64,000 bases of DNA from Cognatundibacterium rugosum. GTDB taxonomy: Bacteria > Pseudomonadota > Gammaproteobacteria > Burkholderiales > Burkholderiaceae_D. The position numbers and the translations under genes were made by a program. Below, in pieces: positions 17,574 through 26,123 of the stretch; positions within the stretch are counted from its first letter, which is position 1; each line of letters begins with the position of its first letter. Below the pieces are notes generated by a model, which saw only the letters and a list, made by a program, of their open reading frames with translations, was not told the DNA's origin and made no database searches. Location of the stretch: NCBI RefSeq assembly GCF_014284365.1, contig NZ_JACOGG010000009.1, forward strand, positions 62,001-126,000. Reading direction: 5' to 3'.

Positions 17574-19547
17574 ATGACCCTGCTTGCTCATCAGCTAGAA
17601 CTGCTAGCCCCCGCCAAAAATATAGAGATAGGCAAAGAAGCCATCCTGCATGGGGCGGATGCGGTGTATATCGGCGGCCCCTCGTTTGGTGCGCGCCATA
17701 ACGCCAGCAACGAGGTCAGTGAGATCGCCGAGCTGGTGCGCTTTGCGCATCGCTATCATGCGCGCATCTTTGTCACCATGAACACTATTTTGCATGAGTC
17801 CGAGCTGGAACCGGCACGCCGTCAGATTCATCAGCTCTACGATGCGGGCGTCGATGCACTGATTATCCAGGACATGGGCATCATGGAGCTGGACATTCCG
17901 CCCATGCAGTTGCATGCGAGTACCCAGTGTGATATCCGCACGGTGGATAAGGCGCGTTTCCTCGGCGCTTCCGGTTTTTCTCAACTGGTGCTGGCACGTG
18001 AACTCACGATAGAGCAAATCCGCGCGATCAAGGCTGAAGTGACGACCCCACTCGAATATTTTGTGCATGGTGCTTTATGCGTCGCATTTTCCGGGCAGTG
18101 CTATATCTCGCATGCCGATAACGGACGCAGCGCCAATCGCGGCGACTGTTCGCAAGCCTGCCGTCTGCCTTACACGCTGACGGATGGTGAGGGCAGGGTA
18201 GTCGCTTATGAAAAGCATTTGCTGTCGATGAAGGACAATGATCAGAGCCGCAATCTGGAAGCGCTGATTGATGCCGGCGTGCAGTCGCTCAAGATCGAGG
18301 GGCGTTATAAAGACATGGGTTATGTCAAAAATATCACCGCCCATTATCGTTTGCTGCTGGATGAGATTCTGGAACGCAGGCCGGAATTCAGCCGCGCCTC
18401 CAGTGGTCGCAGCCAGATTGCTTTCACACCGGATGTCGATAAAAACTTCCATCGTGGTCATACCGATTATTTTGCAAACGGCAGGCTGGACAATATCGGC
18501 GCCTTCGACTCGCCCAAATACGTGGGCCTGCATCTGGGTTATGTCACACGCATAGGCAGCACCTGGTTTGAATTAGAAACCAATGAAGCCATGGCCAATG
18601 GCGACGGGCTGAATTACATGCTCAAGCGCGAAGTGATGGGCATACAGGCGAATACCGTTGAGCGTCAGGGTAGCAATGACAATGGCGAAGTCTGGCGCGT
18701 ATTCCCGAATGAAAAAATCAGTGAGCTGGCTGGTTTGAAAGTGGGCTTGCTGATGAACCGTAACCGCGATCACCGCTGGGAGCAGGCACTGACCAAAAAA
18801 TCAGCCGAGCGCCGGGTGCCGGTCTGGCTGACTTTGTCTGACCACGAGCAAGGTTTAGAGCTGGCCATGACCGACGAGGATGGCGTGCATTCTGCGGTAC
18901 AGCTGGCTTGCACACTGGAGCCGGCGCAGCAGGCTGATAAAGCAGAATCCGGCTTGCGTGACAGTCTGGCCAAGCTGGGTAACACCATGTTTGAAGCCGC
19001 CAGCGTGGAACTGCGTCTGCGCCAACCCTGGTTCGTCCCGTCTTCCGTGATTAATGCCTTACGCCGTGACGCCGTGGCGGCACACGAAGCAGCGCGTAGC
19101 GCGGCCTGGCAGCGTCCGCAGCGTACCCCGGCGCAGGAACCGCCTGTGCCTTATCCGGAAACGACGCTCAGCTACCTGGCCAATGTGTATAACAGTCAGG
19201 CACGTGCTTTTTATCAGAAGCATGGTGTGCAACTGATCGCCGCTGCGTATGAGGCCCATGAAGAAGCGGGTGAGGTCTCGCTGATGATTACCAAGCATTG
19301 CCTGCGTTTCTCCTTCAACCTCTGCCCGAAACAGGCTAAGGGTGTGAAAGGTGTGCAGGGACAGGTCAAGGCAGAGCCTATGACACTGGTCAGCGGTGAA
19401 GAAAAATATACCCTGAAGTTTGACTGCAAGCCCTGTGAAATGCATATCATTGGTGCGATGAAACCGCATATTCTGCAAGCGCCTCCGCCATCCTCGGTCG
19501 CGTATAGTCCGCTGGTGTTTCACAAAACCAGACCGGCCAATCACTGA
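17574..19547 (+). CDS. rlhA: U32-family RNA hydroxylase, RlhA-like (YdcP)
   Basis: This 657-residue protein matches the long U32 branch. In E. coli, RlhA forms 5-hydroxycytidine in 23S rRNA, using prephenate-dependent chemistry; the shorter branch (TrhP) modifies tRNA. The N-terminal barrel begins LELLAPAKNIEIGKEAILHG and holds the U32 cysteine cluster between about residues 165 and 200 (GALCVAFSGQCYIS, then RGDCSQACR), thought to bind an iron-sulfur cluster. The C-terminal DUF3656 part ends with CKPCEMHIIGAMKPH. ATG at 17574 is chosen over TTG at 17568. The assignment to RlhA rests on length and domain layout. Confidence 0.85.
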   Translation: MTLLAHQLELLAPAKNIEIGKEAILHGADAVYIGGPSFGARHNASNEVSEIAELVRFAHRYHARIFVTMNTILHESELEPARRQIHQLYDAGVDALIIQDMGIMELDIPPMQLHASTQCDIRTVDKARFLGASGFSQLVLARELTIEQIRAIKAEVTTPLEYFVHGALCVAFSGQCYISHADNGRSANRGDCSQACRLPYTLTDGEGRVVAYEKHLLSMKDNDQSRNLEALIDAGVQSLKIEGRYKDMGYVKNITAHYRLLLDEILERRPEFSRASSGRSQIAFTPDVDKNFHRGHTDYFANGRLDNIGAFDSPKYVGLHLGYVTRIGSTWFELETNEAMANGDGLNYMLKREVMGIQANTVERQGSNDNGEVWRVFPNEKISELAGLKVGLLMNRNRDHRWEQALTKKSAERRVPVWLTLSDHEQGLELAMTDEDGVHSAVQLACTLEPAQQADKAESGLRDSLAKLGNTMFEAASVELRLRQPWFVPSSVINALRRDAVAAHEAARSAAWQRPQRTPAQEPPVPYPETTLSYLANVYNSQARAFYQKHGVQLIAAAYEAHEEAGEVSLMITKHCLRFSFNLCPKQAKGVKGVQGQVKAEPMTLVSGEEKYTLKFDCKPCEMHIIGAMKPHILQAPPPSSVAYSPLVFHKTRPANH

Positions 19548-19647
19548 GCGGCTTTGCTGATGCCGGGATTTGACCGGCATCGCTGGCGGCGCTAATCTGG
19601 CAGGCTGACTTTACAAATTGTCTGTTCTCTTTGCTCTGGAATTCCGC

Positions 19648-21051
19648 ATGAAAAAAATCGTCGTCAAATTTGGTGGTTCTAACCTGCGTCAGCCGCAGGA
19701 TATCGACCGTGTCGTGAATGTGGTGCAGGCCTATCAGCGTCCGTTGGTGCTGGTGGTATCTGCGTTTTATGGGATCACCAATGCGCTCATCGCCTGCGTA
19801 CAGGCCGCCAGAGAAGGTGCTGGCACCAAGGCCGCACTGGCTGAAAGCCAGAACTACACGCAAACTCTGCGTGCGCTGAAAAAACAGATACTGGAAGCGA
19901 ATATCAGCGACCCTGAGCACAGAGCGCGTACCGAGCAGGCACTGGGAGCAAGACTGGATCAACTGGATCGCTATCTGACCGGCATACATTGCATAGGCGA
20001 TGTGCCGACCTTTGTGAATGATGCGATTTTAAGTTATGGCGAGCGCCTGTCCAGTCTGTTGCTGACCGAGGTCTTGCTGAGTCGCGGCATCGCTGCGCGT
20101 GAAGCCTTACCTGAAGATATCGGTCTGATTACCGATGGTGTATTCGGTAACTCAGCCTGTGATTTCGCGGCCAGTACCGCATCCGTTTCTGCCGCGCTGG
20201 CAGATGATGTGGTGTTTGTGGTGCCGGGATTTTATGGCATCGACGCGCAGGGAAAAACCACGCTGTTTGGGCGCGGCGGTTCCGACTATTCAGCGGCCTC
20301 GATTGCGGCTTGCATCTCGGCGGAGTCGCTGGATGTATGGAAGGATGTGGATGGTTTCCTGAGCGCTGATCCGGGGGCAGTCAGTGCGCCACGCTCTATC
20401 TCGCAACTGAATTATCTGGAAGCGGCGGAGTTATCGTATTTCGGTGCAAAAATTTTGCATCCGCGCACAGTGGAGCCTCTGTTTGACCGCGATATTCCTA
20501 TCCGTATTCTCAATATCACCCAGCCTGAACGTGGCTTGCAGCCTTACACCATCATCGATGCGCAACGTCATGTCACGCGCGATGTGGTGAAAAGCGTGAG
20601 TTCTACCGACGATGTTGCTATTCTCAAGTTGCATGGGCCCGGCGTCGGTTTCAAAGCCGGTATTTTGGCGCAAGTGACCAATACCCTGGACCAGCACGGC
20701 ATCAACATCAAGAGCGTACTGACGGCGCAAACGGCGATCAATATTTTGCTGGCACGCGATCATCTGGACGCGGCGTACGCGGCCTTATCCGAACATCATC
20801 TGGCAGGTGTGGTCAATGTCAGCTGTGACGATGCGGTTGCGATTGTTGCGGTGGTTGGCGATGGCGTGCTGGATGCTTCTGATGTTGGCAGTGCGATAGC
20901 GAGCCGTGCTTTGTCGGCGGCGCTGGCCGGTGGTGTAAGGGTGCGTCTGGCAGCCGCCGGAGCAAGCGAGGTGGCAGCCTATATGCTGGTGCAGCAGGAA
21001 GACCGCAAGCTGGCGCTGCGTCTGGTGCATGAGGAATTTTTCGGAAAATAA
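19648..21051 (+). CDS. Aspartate kinase
   Basis: This 467-residue enzyme phosphorylates aspartate, the first step to lysine, threonine and methionine. The amino-acid kinase domain covers about residues 1-300, with KFGGSNLRQPQ at the start, VVSAFYGITNAL, and GRGGSDYSAASIAAC for substrate binding. Two ACT domains follow at about 320-467. The length and the ThrA-like N-terminus match the longer LysC/ThrA/MetL-type branch rather than the ~410-residue alpha/beta type usual in Burkholderiales, so a second aspartate kinase may exist elsewhere. The ATG at 19648 directly precedes the conserved KKIVVKFGGS strand. A strong terminator follows. Confidence 0.9.
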   Translation: MKKIVVKFGGSNLRQPQDIDRVVNVVQAYQRPLVLVVSAFYGITNALIACVQAAREGAGTKAALAESQNYTQTLRALKKQILEANISDPEHRARTEQALGARLDQLDRYLTGIHCIGDVPTFVNDAILSYGERLSSLLLTEVLLSRGIAAREALPEDIGLITDGVFGNSACDFAASTASVSAALADDVVFVVPGFYGIDAQGKTTLFGRGGSDYSAASIAACISAESLDVWKDVDGFLSADPGAVSAPRSISQLNYLEAAELSYFGAKILHPRTVEPLFDRDIPIRILNITQPERGLQPYTIIDAQRHVTRDVVKSVSSTDDVAILKLHGPGVGFKAGILAQVTNTLDQHGINIKSVLTAQTAINILLARDHLDAAYAALSEHHLAGVVNVSCDDAVAIVAVVGDGVLDASDVGSAIASRALSAALAGGVRVRLAAAGASEVAAYMLVQQEDRKLALRLVHEEFFGK

Positions 21052-21078
21052 GCGTGCAGATGCAAACGCTGATGGCAA

Positions 21079-21110
21079 GGGCTGCAGACGAATGGCAGCC
21101 CTTTTTATTT
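21079..21110 (+). terminator. Terminator after the aspartate kinase gene
   Basis: Perfect arms GGGCTGC (21079-21085) and GCAGCCC (21095-21101) with a nine-base loop are followed by TTTTTATTTT. It overlaps the last codons of the convergent LysR gene. Confidence 0.88.
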
Positions 21111-22025
21111 TGTGCGAAGCGTCTTTTTGCTACCCGGGCTTTGCCGGAATTGTTCAAGTATCGCTAAAAAATTCCGGCTTGCACCATCCAGCGTGGACAA
21201 CGGCCGATGCGCGATACCGATCTGGCGCGGCAAGGCAGGGCGTAGTGGTCTCAGCTGTAGCATGGGTTGCGGTCGCGTCGGGTCAGACGTATCCAGCGGC
21301 AGAATGGCCGCACCGTAGGAAGCTGCCACCAGGCTTTTCATGGCTTCGGTGTAATTCAGTTCTATCTTGGCACGCGGCGCATAGCCAGCTGCAGCAAACC
21401 ATTCCATGGTCAGCCGGTACATATGGGTACTGGGTTCATTAAAGATCAGTGCTTTATCCGCCAGCCAGTCGGGCGTAATGATTTTTGGTGCTTGCCAGGC
21501 AGCTGGCAAAAACGCCATCATCGGGTCAGTACGCCAGTGACGGATAGTGATTTCTTTGGACGGGTTTTGTGGCATGGCGACGATGCCTATATCCAGCGTG
21601 CCCTGTTCCAGTCCTTGTAGTGTTTCAGCCGAGCCAGTAATGCTGACATTGACATCGATATCCGGAAACTGGCGGCCCAGGGTTTCCATCACTTGCGGGA
21701 GTTGAGCCACCAGAATGCCGCTGGAGGCACCCAGTCTGACGCGTCCTTTGACCCCCGCCACTTGTCGGCCTACTGCCGCAATCGCTTCGTCGGCGTCGCG
21801 CAATAATTTTCTTCCATGCTCAGCCAGCGTGAGGCCAGCCGCAGTCGGTGTCACCCGCCGCCCACCCCTTACCAGTAAAGGGGTATCGAAACGCTGTTCC
21901 AGTTCCGAGATATGCAGGCTGATGGTGGGCTGCGACAAATGCAGCGCCTGCGCTGCAGCCGAGAAGGTACCCAGATCGATAATCGCGATCAGGGTTTTTA
22001 ACTGATCCAGACTCAGTTCACGCAT
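21105..22025 (-). CDS. LysR-family transcriptional regulator
   Basis: This 306-residue LysR protein has the N-terminal helix-turn-helix (SLDQLKTLIAIIDLGTFSAA, SQPTISLHISELEQRF) and an effector-binding domain at about 90-295. A strong AGGAGG site precedes the ATG. It is divergent from a DUF1127 gene, and the 134-bp gap contains a palindromic LysR-type site (22067-22094). The effector is unknown. The C-terminus ends in a basic tail. Confidence 0.92.
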   Translation of the reverse strand: MRELSLDQLKTLIAIIDLGTFSAAAQALHLSQPTISLHISELEQRFDTPLLVRGGRRVTPTAAGLTLAEHGRKLLRDADEAIAAVGRQVAGVKGRVRLGASSGILVAQLPQVMETLGRQFPDIDVNVSITGSAETLQGLEQGTLDIGIVAMPQNPSKEITIRHWRTDPMMAFLPAAWQAPKIITPDWLADKALIFNEPSTHMYRLTMEWFAAAGYAPRAKIELNYTEAMKSLVAASYGAAILPLDTSDPTRPQPMLQLRPLRPALPRQIGIAHRPLSTLDGASRNFLAILEQFRQSPGSKKTLRTK

Positions 22026-22066
22026 GCTGCCTCCTGTGCTATCCGGTGAATTACGTAAAGCAAATT

Positions 22067-22094
22067 ATCAGTTTTTCTGATTATATCGATCAGA
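22067..22094. promoter_or_regulatory. Probable LysR operator in the LysR/DUF1127 divergent region
   Basis: ATCAG-TTTTT-CTGAT (22067-22081) overlaps TCTGAT-N7-ATCAGA (22076-22094), giving three related half-sites in 28 bases. It lies 42 bp upstream of the LysR start and about 65 bp upstream of the DUF1127 start. Confidence 0.6.
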
Positions 22095-22159
22095 ATTTGT
22101 CACTTCCCTGATTTTATCTGAAGTCGCAAGATAGCAGTCAATTCTTCAGGAGGTGTGAG

Positions 22160-22435
22160 ATGGCAAGTCAAAACAGGATTGTTGCATTAATTAAATTCTG
22201 CGGAGCCTGGCTGCGTCAGCGGCGCATTGCACGGGGTCAGGATGCGTTGGAATTACGTGGTATGGAAGACCGGGAATTGCTGGATCTGGGGATAGGACGC
22301 AGTGAAATTCCAGGCCTCCTGCAACAGGAAACGCCAGAAGATGCGGTGCGTTTGCAGTCGATACGCAGCACTGCAGTCAGTCTGTCACCAGTCAGTTCGG
22401 AAATGCGGGGAGATGCTCGGCGCCGATCTGTCTGA
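22160..22435 (+). CDS. DUF1127 (YjiS-like) small protein
   Basis: This 91-residue protein carries a DUF1127 motif at about residues 20-50: LRGMEDRELLDLGIGRSEI. In other proteobacteria, small DUF1127 proteins act in RNA turnover and in phosphate or carbon metabolism; the role here is unknown. It is longer than the common 45-70-residue form, with a Ser/Arg-rich C-terminal extension. A canonical GGAGG site precedes the ATG. Divergent orientation with the LysR gene suggests control by that regulator. Confidence 0.85.
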   Translation: MASQNRIVALIKFCGAWLRQRRIARGQDALELRGMEDRELLDLGIGRSEIPGLLQQETPEDAVRLQSIRSTAVSLSPVSSEMRGDARRRSV

Positions 22436-22493
22436 GCTACGGCGTTGAAAGGTCTGCATGTTAACTCAGCATCAGGCGTCACTGCACCGTGAT

Positions 22494-22814
22494 TCAGAAT
22501 GGTATCCAGCCGCGTTTTAAAGCGACACCGGCGATCAGGATAAGGCAGGAGCTGTAATACAGCGCGCCCCACAGCGGGCTGGCTGGCGCGGTTTTTTCAG
22601 GTGTGCCTGCATATAACACGCGGCGGCAAGACCACAGTGAAAAGGCGATGAAAGCAATGCCCACCATGCCATGTGCGATCGAGGCGGTATTGATCGCTTG
22701 CATCAGGTCGACGCAACCCAGAGCGCTGAAGCAAAATAAAGTGGCGATTGCCATGACTTTGAATTTAGTCTGCACTGTCGCCAGATCCAGTTTGTTTGAA
22801 TTCATGTTATTCAT
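22494..22814 (-). CDS. Small membrane protein of unknown function
   Basis: This 106-residue protein has three likely membrane helices, at about residues 22-40, 45-62 and 84-102, and a polar Pro/Ala/Thr-rich linker. It starts two bases after the stop of the YdcF-like gene, so it is probably translated from the same transcript. An alternative ATG lies three codons further in. No family was recognised. Confidence 0.6.
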   Translation of the reverse strand: MNNMNSNKLDLATVQTKFKVMAIATLFCFSALGCVDLMQAINTASIAHGMVGIAFIAFSLWSCRRVLYAGTPEKTAPASPLWGALYYSSCLILIAGVALKRGWIPF

Positions 22815-22816
22815 TA

Positions 22817-23614
22817 TCAATATTCATTCAGCAGATAACCGCTGATAAAAGAAAAATATTCACGTAGCCAGGCGTTATAACGCAGATACAAAGGCGTTTC
22901 AGCCGACGCGCTGGCAGTATGACGAAAGCCGGCGCGCTGCGCAATCCTGGCGGAGCGCAGACTGTGAAAATCGCTGGTCACGATTAGCAAACCTTGTTCT
23001 GGTCTGACGCCATATTGTTGCAGCAAAGCGCTGCTGAAGGCAAAATTTTCATAGGTACTGGTACTGCGCTCCTCTTGCCAGATGCGTGCAGCCGGTATGC
23101 CGTGCGCACGCAGATAGTCGCCCATGATTTGTGCTTCAGTGCAGTCACGCCGCCAGTCTTTGCCGCCGCTTACCATGATCATCGCCTGCGGCAGGCGTTG
23201 CGCCTGTATGATGCCCGCATCCAGCCGTGCGGCCAGGGTTGGCGAAGCCTGACAATCCAGCGTGCCTGAGCCCAGTATCAGTATGGTATCGACCGGCTTT
23301 CCGATGCTGGCCAAATCGGTTTGATAGCCATGCTGGATATGCCAGAAAAATACTGCAACGCTGCCCACCCATGCCAAGGTTGCGCTCCAGCCCAGACGCC
23401 ACAGCCAGCGTCGCCATGTCGGGGTGGAGAACCAGTTGCGTAAACGCAGCCAGTTGCTCCCGGCCAGAACCAATGCCAGTCCTACAGTGAGGGGAAAAAA
23501 TGAACCGAAATGAAAAACACCTCGCCACATGACATAGATGGCATCGGTGACTAGCAAGGCACCGAGTAGTATCAGTAAGCGCGGAATGAGGCGAAACAAA
23601 CTAAAGCGTGTCAA
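22817..23614 (-). CDS. YdcF/ElyC-family (DUF218) membrane protein
   Basis: This 265-residue protein starts with TTG behind a GGAGG site. Three hydrophobic helices occupy about residues 10-90, then a DUF218 domain: TILILGSGTLDCQ, MIMVSGGKDWRRDCTEAQIM, and RSTSTYENFAFSSALL with TSDFHSLRSARIAQ. This layout is that of ElyC/YdcF of E. coli; ElyC affects peptidoglycan assembly and use of the lipid carrier. The soluble part should face the periplasm. It is followed by a small membrane-protein gene in the same unit. Confidence 0.85.
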   Translation of the reverse strand: MTRFSLFRLIPRLLILLGALLVTDAIYVMWRGVFHFGSFFPLTVGLALVLAGSNWLRLRNWFSTPTWRRWLWRLGWSATLAWVGSVAVFFWHIQHGYQTDLASIGKPVDTILILGSGTLDCQASPTLAARLDAGIIQAQRLPQAMIMVSGGKDWRRDCTEAQIMGDYLRAHGIPAARIWQEERSTSTYENFAFSSALLQQYGVRPEQGLLIVTSDFHSLRSARIAQRAGFRHTASASAETPLYLRYNAWLREYFSFISGYLLNEY

Positions 23615-23793
23615 ACGATATCCTCCTGATTCAGGTACAGCCCGCGGTACTGCTGACTGTTAGCGTGAGACGGTGTGTTTTTTACCGGACTCTTGTCATA
23701 TTGAACAAACGCAGGCATTTTAACTTGCTTTCAGAATGAGTCCTACTCATCCATTGCGCATCATAGGCTGACTATTTTTTTATGCCAGGCAGT

Positions 23794-24798
23794 TCAGTGA
23801 GCGCCACCCAGTACGCTTTGTGCGGTCTGCAGATAAAACGGAATCCCAAACAAGATATTGATCGGGAAGGTCAGTCCTAAAGACAGGCTGAAATACAGTG
23901 AGGGCGATGCTTCAGGTACGGCGTAGCGCAATACCGCAGGCACAGCGATATACGAGGCACTCGCAGCCAGCACCATAAGAAGTCCGCCATCTCCGGCAGA
24001 GATCTGTAACAGCCAGGCCAGACCCAGCGCCAGTGCTGCGTGACAGACCGGTGCCAGAACGGCCCAGGCCAGCAGCAAAGGTGACTTGTCACGCAGCTCA
24101 GGCAGGCTACGCGCGGTTTTCAGGCCCATGTCGAGCAGGAAAAATGCCAGCATACCCTTGAACAGATCACCGGAAAAAGGCTGCATCGCAGCCTTACCCG
24201 TGTCACCACTCAGGATGCCAACCAGCATGGCACCGATCAGCAGCAACTGTGCGCCATCGGTCAGCGATTCATGCACGATTTTGCCTATGCTGGAAGATGC
24301 AGCGGGTCTTGGCTCCACCCCGGTTTGTGCGCTCACAGTGGATGCGGGCGCTGCCTGGCGCAAGGTGTTGGCAAGTAAGACGGCAAATACGATGGCCGGT
24401 GATTCCATCAGCGCCATCGCCGCCGACATATGACCGCCGTAGCTGAGTCCGTGTTTTTCCAGATATTGGGTGGCGGTGATAAAAGTGACCGCACTGACGG
24501 AGCCATAGGTGGCTGCCAGCGCTGCCGCGTCAAAGCCTGACACCAGCTTGCGCAGCACCAGATAACTAAGCGTGGGTACGATCAGAGCGAGACTGATTGC
24601 CAGCCCCAGACTGCGCGCAATGTCCCAGTTGAGGCCAGAATGAGACAGTGCAAAGCCACCTTTGAGACCGAGTGCCATCAACAGATACAGTGATAAAAAA
24701 CGGGCAATCTGCGCTGGTATTTCCAGGTTAGAGCGTATCAGCCCGGCAAAAATGCCGAACACAAAAAAAAGGATGGCTGGGTCAAGTAGGCTGTTCAT
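23794..24798 (-). CDS. SbtA-like sodium-dependent bicarbonate permease family protein
   Basis: This 334-residue protein has about ten hydrophobic segments and the features of the SbtA (DUF897) family: a LLMALGLKGGFALS segment in the first half, YGSVSAVTFITATQYLE and ALMESPAIVFAVLLAN in the middle, and FFLLDMGLKTARSL in the second half, consistent with an inverted repeat. Cyanobacterial SbtA imports bicarbonate with sodium; heterotrophic relatives are mostly uncharacterised. No SbtB-like PII gene is adjacent. It is divergent from a CbbR-like LysR gene, which is the most likely regulator. Confidence 0.87.
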   Translation of the reverse strand: MNSLLDPAILFFVFGIFAGLIRSNLEIPAQIARFLSLYLLMALGLKGGFALSHSGLNWDIARSLGLAISLALIVPTLSYLVLRKLVSGFDAAALAATYGSVSAVTFITATQYLEKHGLSYGGHMSAAMALMESPAIVFAVLLANTLRQAAPASTVSAQTGVEPRPAASSSIGKIVHESLTDGAQLLLIGAMLVGILSGDTGKAAMQPFSGDLFKGMLAFFLLDMGLKTARSLPELRDKSPLLLAWAVLAPVCHAALALGLAWLLQISAGDGGLLMVLAASASYIAVPAVLRYAVPEASPSLYFSLSLGLTFPINILFGIPFYLQTAQSVLGGAH

Positions 24799-24887
24799 GA
24801 TGGCGAGGGCGCAGTAGGTTGGGGCGCCGTTACAGAGTGGAATTGAGGCGCATGATAGGGAAGGTCAGCTATCAGGTAAAATCAATT

Positions 24888-24902
24888 TTTATCGTGTTTA
24901 TC
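24888..24902. promoter_or_regulatory. Direct repeat in the sbtA/CbbR-like divergent region
   Basis: TTTATC-GTG-TTTATC is a short direct repeat just before the start of the LysR gene. It may be part of a regulator site or of the overlapping promoters; the evidence is weak. Confidence 0.3.
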
Positions 24903-24916
24903 ATCAGTGAAAATCT

Positions 24917-25849
24917 ATGAATGTGACTTTCCGTCAATTGAAGCTATTTTTGGCGCTGGTGGAATTGCGTAGCCTGACCGCAGTCGCCCACAGCATGCAT
25001 GTGACGCAACCCACAGTCTCTATGCAAATGCGTGATTTGCAGGATGCGGTAGGTTTGCCACTATATGAGGTGATAGGCAAACAACTGTATATCACTGCGG
25101 CTGGTGAAGAGCTGGCCATCGCAGCGCGCGCCATGACCGAGGAATGGTCAGTGTTTGGTCAGAAAATCGCTGCCATGCAAGGCCTGACCCAGGGGCGTTT
25201 GCGGTTGGCGGTGGTGAGCACTGCCAAGTACTTCGTGCCGCGCATGCTGGGTGCGTTTTGCCGCGAATTTCCTGAGATAGATATCGCACTTGAAGTGCAA
25301 AACCGCGACGGCGTGCTGCAGCGTTTGCGTGAGAATCGCGATGATTTGACCATCATGTCTATGCCACCTAAAGATCTGGATATTGAGCAGGAGATTTTTT
25401 TGCCAAATCCCTTGCGTGTGATTGCCGCGGTGAGCCATCCGCTGGCAGCCAGAAAACGCCTGAAGCTGAGTGATTTAGCACATGAACGTTTTATTCTGCG
25501 TGAAAAAGGCTCAGGCACGCGGCTGGCTTGTGACCGTTATTTTTCTGATCAGGGCTTTCAAGCCCGGGTCCGACTGGAGCTGGGGAGTAATGAGGCGATC
25601 AAGCAGGCGGTGGCAGCAGAGATGGGTATCGCGGTGTTATCCCAGCATGCACTGGGCGAACATTTGGTGGATGAGTCTTTGTTGGAATTGCCGGTAGCCG
25701 GTTTTCCTATCCATTCTAACTGGTACATTGTTTATCCAAAAGGCAAACGCCTGACGCCGGTAGCGCAGAAATTTTTGAGCTATCTGCAGGCTAGCACCCG
25801 GGAAAGTGAGGGCTCAGCCTTTGTCGGCAGGCACGATGTTCTACTCTGA
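24917..25849 (+). CDS. CbbR-like LysR-family regulator
   Basis: This 310-residue regulator opens MNVTFRQLKLFLALVELRSL and continues with TQPTVSMQMRDLQDAVGLPL, a form shared by CbbR and its relatives, which control CO2-fixation genes. The effector domain includes RLAVVSTAKYFVPRMLGAFC, also CbbR-like. It sits head-to-head with the SbtA-like bicarbonate permease gene, so a role in sensing inorganic carbon or a central metabolite is plausible. No RuBisCO or carbonic anhydrase gene is in the window. Confidence 0.88.
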   Translation: MNVTFRQLKLFLALVELRSLTAVAHSMHVTQPTVSMQMRDLQDAVGLPLYEVIGKQLYITAAGEELAIAARAMTEEWSVFGQKIAAMQGLTQGRLRLAVVSTAKYFVPRMLGAFCREFPEIDIALEVQNRDGVLQRLRENRDDLTIMSMPPKDLDIEQEIFLPNPLRVIAAVSHPLAARKRLKLSDLAHERFILREKGSGTRLACDRYFSDQGFQARVRLELGSNEAIKQAVAAEMGIAVLSQHALGEHLVDESLLELPVAGFPIHSNWYIVYPKGKRLTPVAQKFLSYLQASTRESEGSAFVGRHDVLL

Positions 25850-25910
25850 CCATTATTGTTTTTTTGATGTATAGGCTGATGCTGTGTTACATCTTTCAGT
25901 CAGATATTCT

Positions 25911-25959
25911 GGCCTGTTGACATTGAAATTACATCTCGCAATTTCAATGTCAACAGGCC
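25911..25959. repeat. Perfect 20-bp inverted repeat
   Basis: The arms at 25911-25930 and 25940-25959 are exact reverse complements around a nine-base loop. No T-run follows on either strand, so it is not an ordinary terminator. It lies between the CbbR-like gene and the convergent metalloprotease gene. Confidence 0.9.
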
Positions 25960-26018
25960 CTGGCGCAGCCGGAAAATATGGATTGCCGCTCACTGAGTAA
26001 GTAAACTTTGTGTGTCAG

Positions 26019-26045
26019 AAAAAAAGCCGGGAATAAATTCCCGGC
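26019..26045 (-). terminator. Terminator of the metalloprotease gene
   Basis: Perfect arms GCCGGGAAT and ATTCCCGGC with a two-base centre (26026-26045) are followed on the minus strand by a run of seven T. Confidence 0.9.
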
Positions 26046-26123
26046 CTGAATTGGTCTTGCTTAGTTTAATAATTTTTGTATGAATTTTTAAAAGGCGGAA
26101 ACCATGATATTGTATTCAATGTC

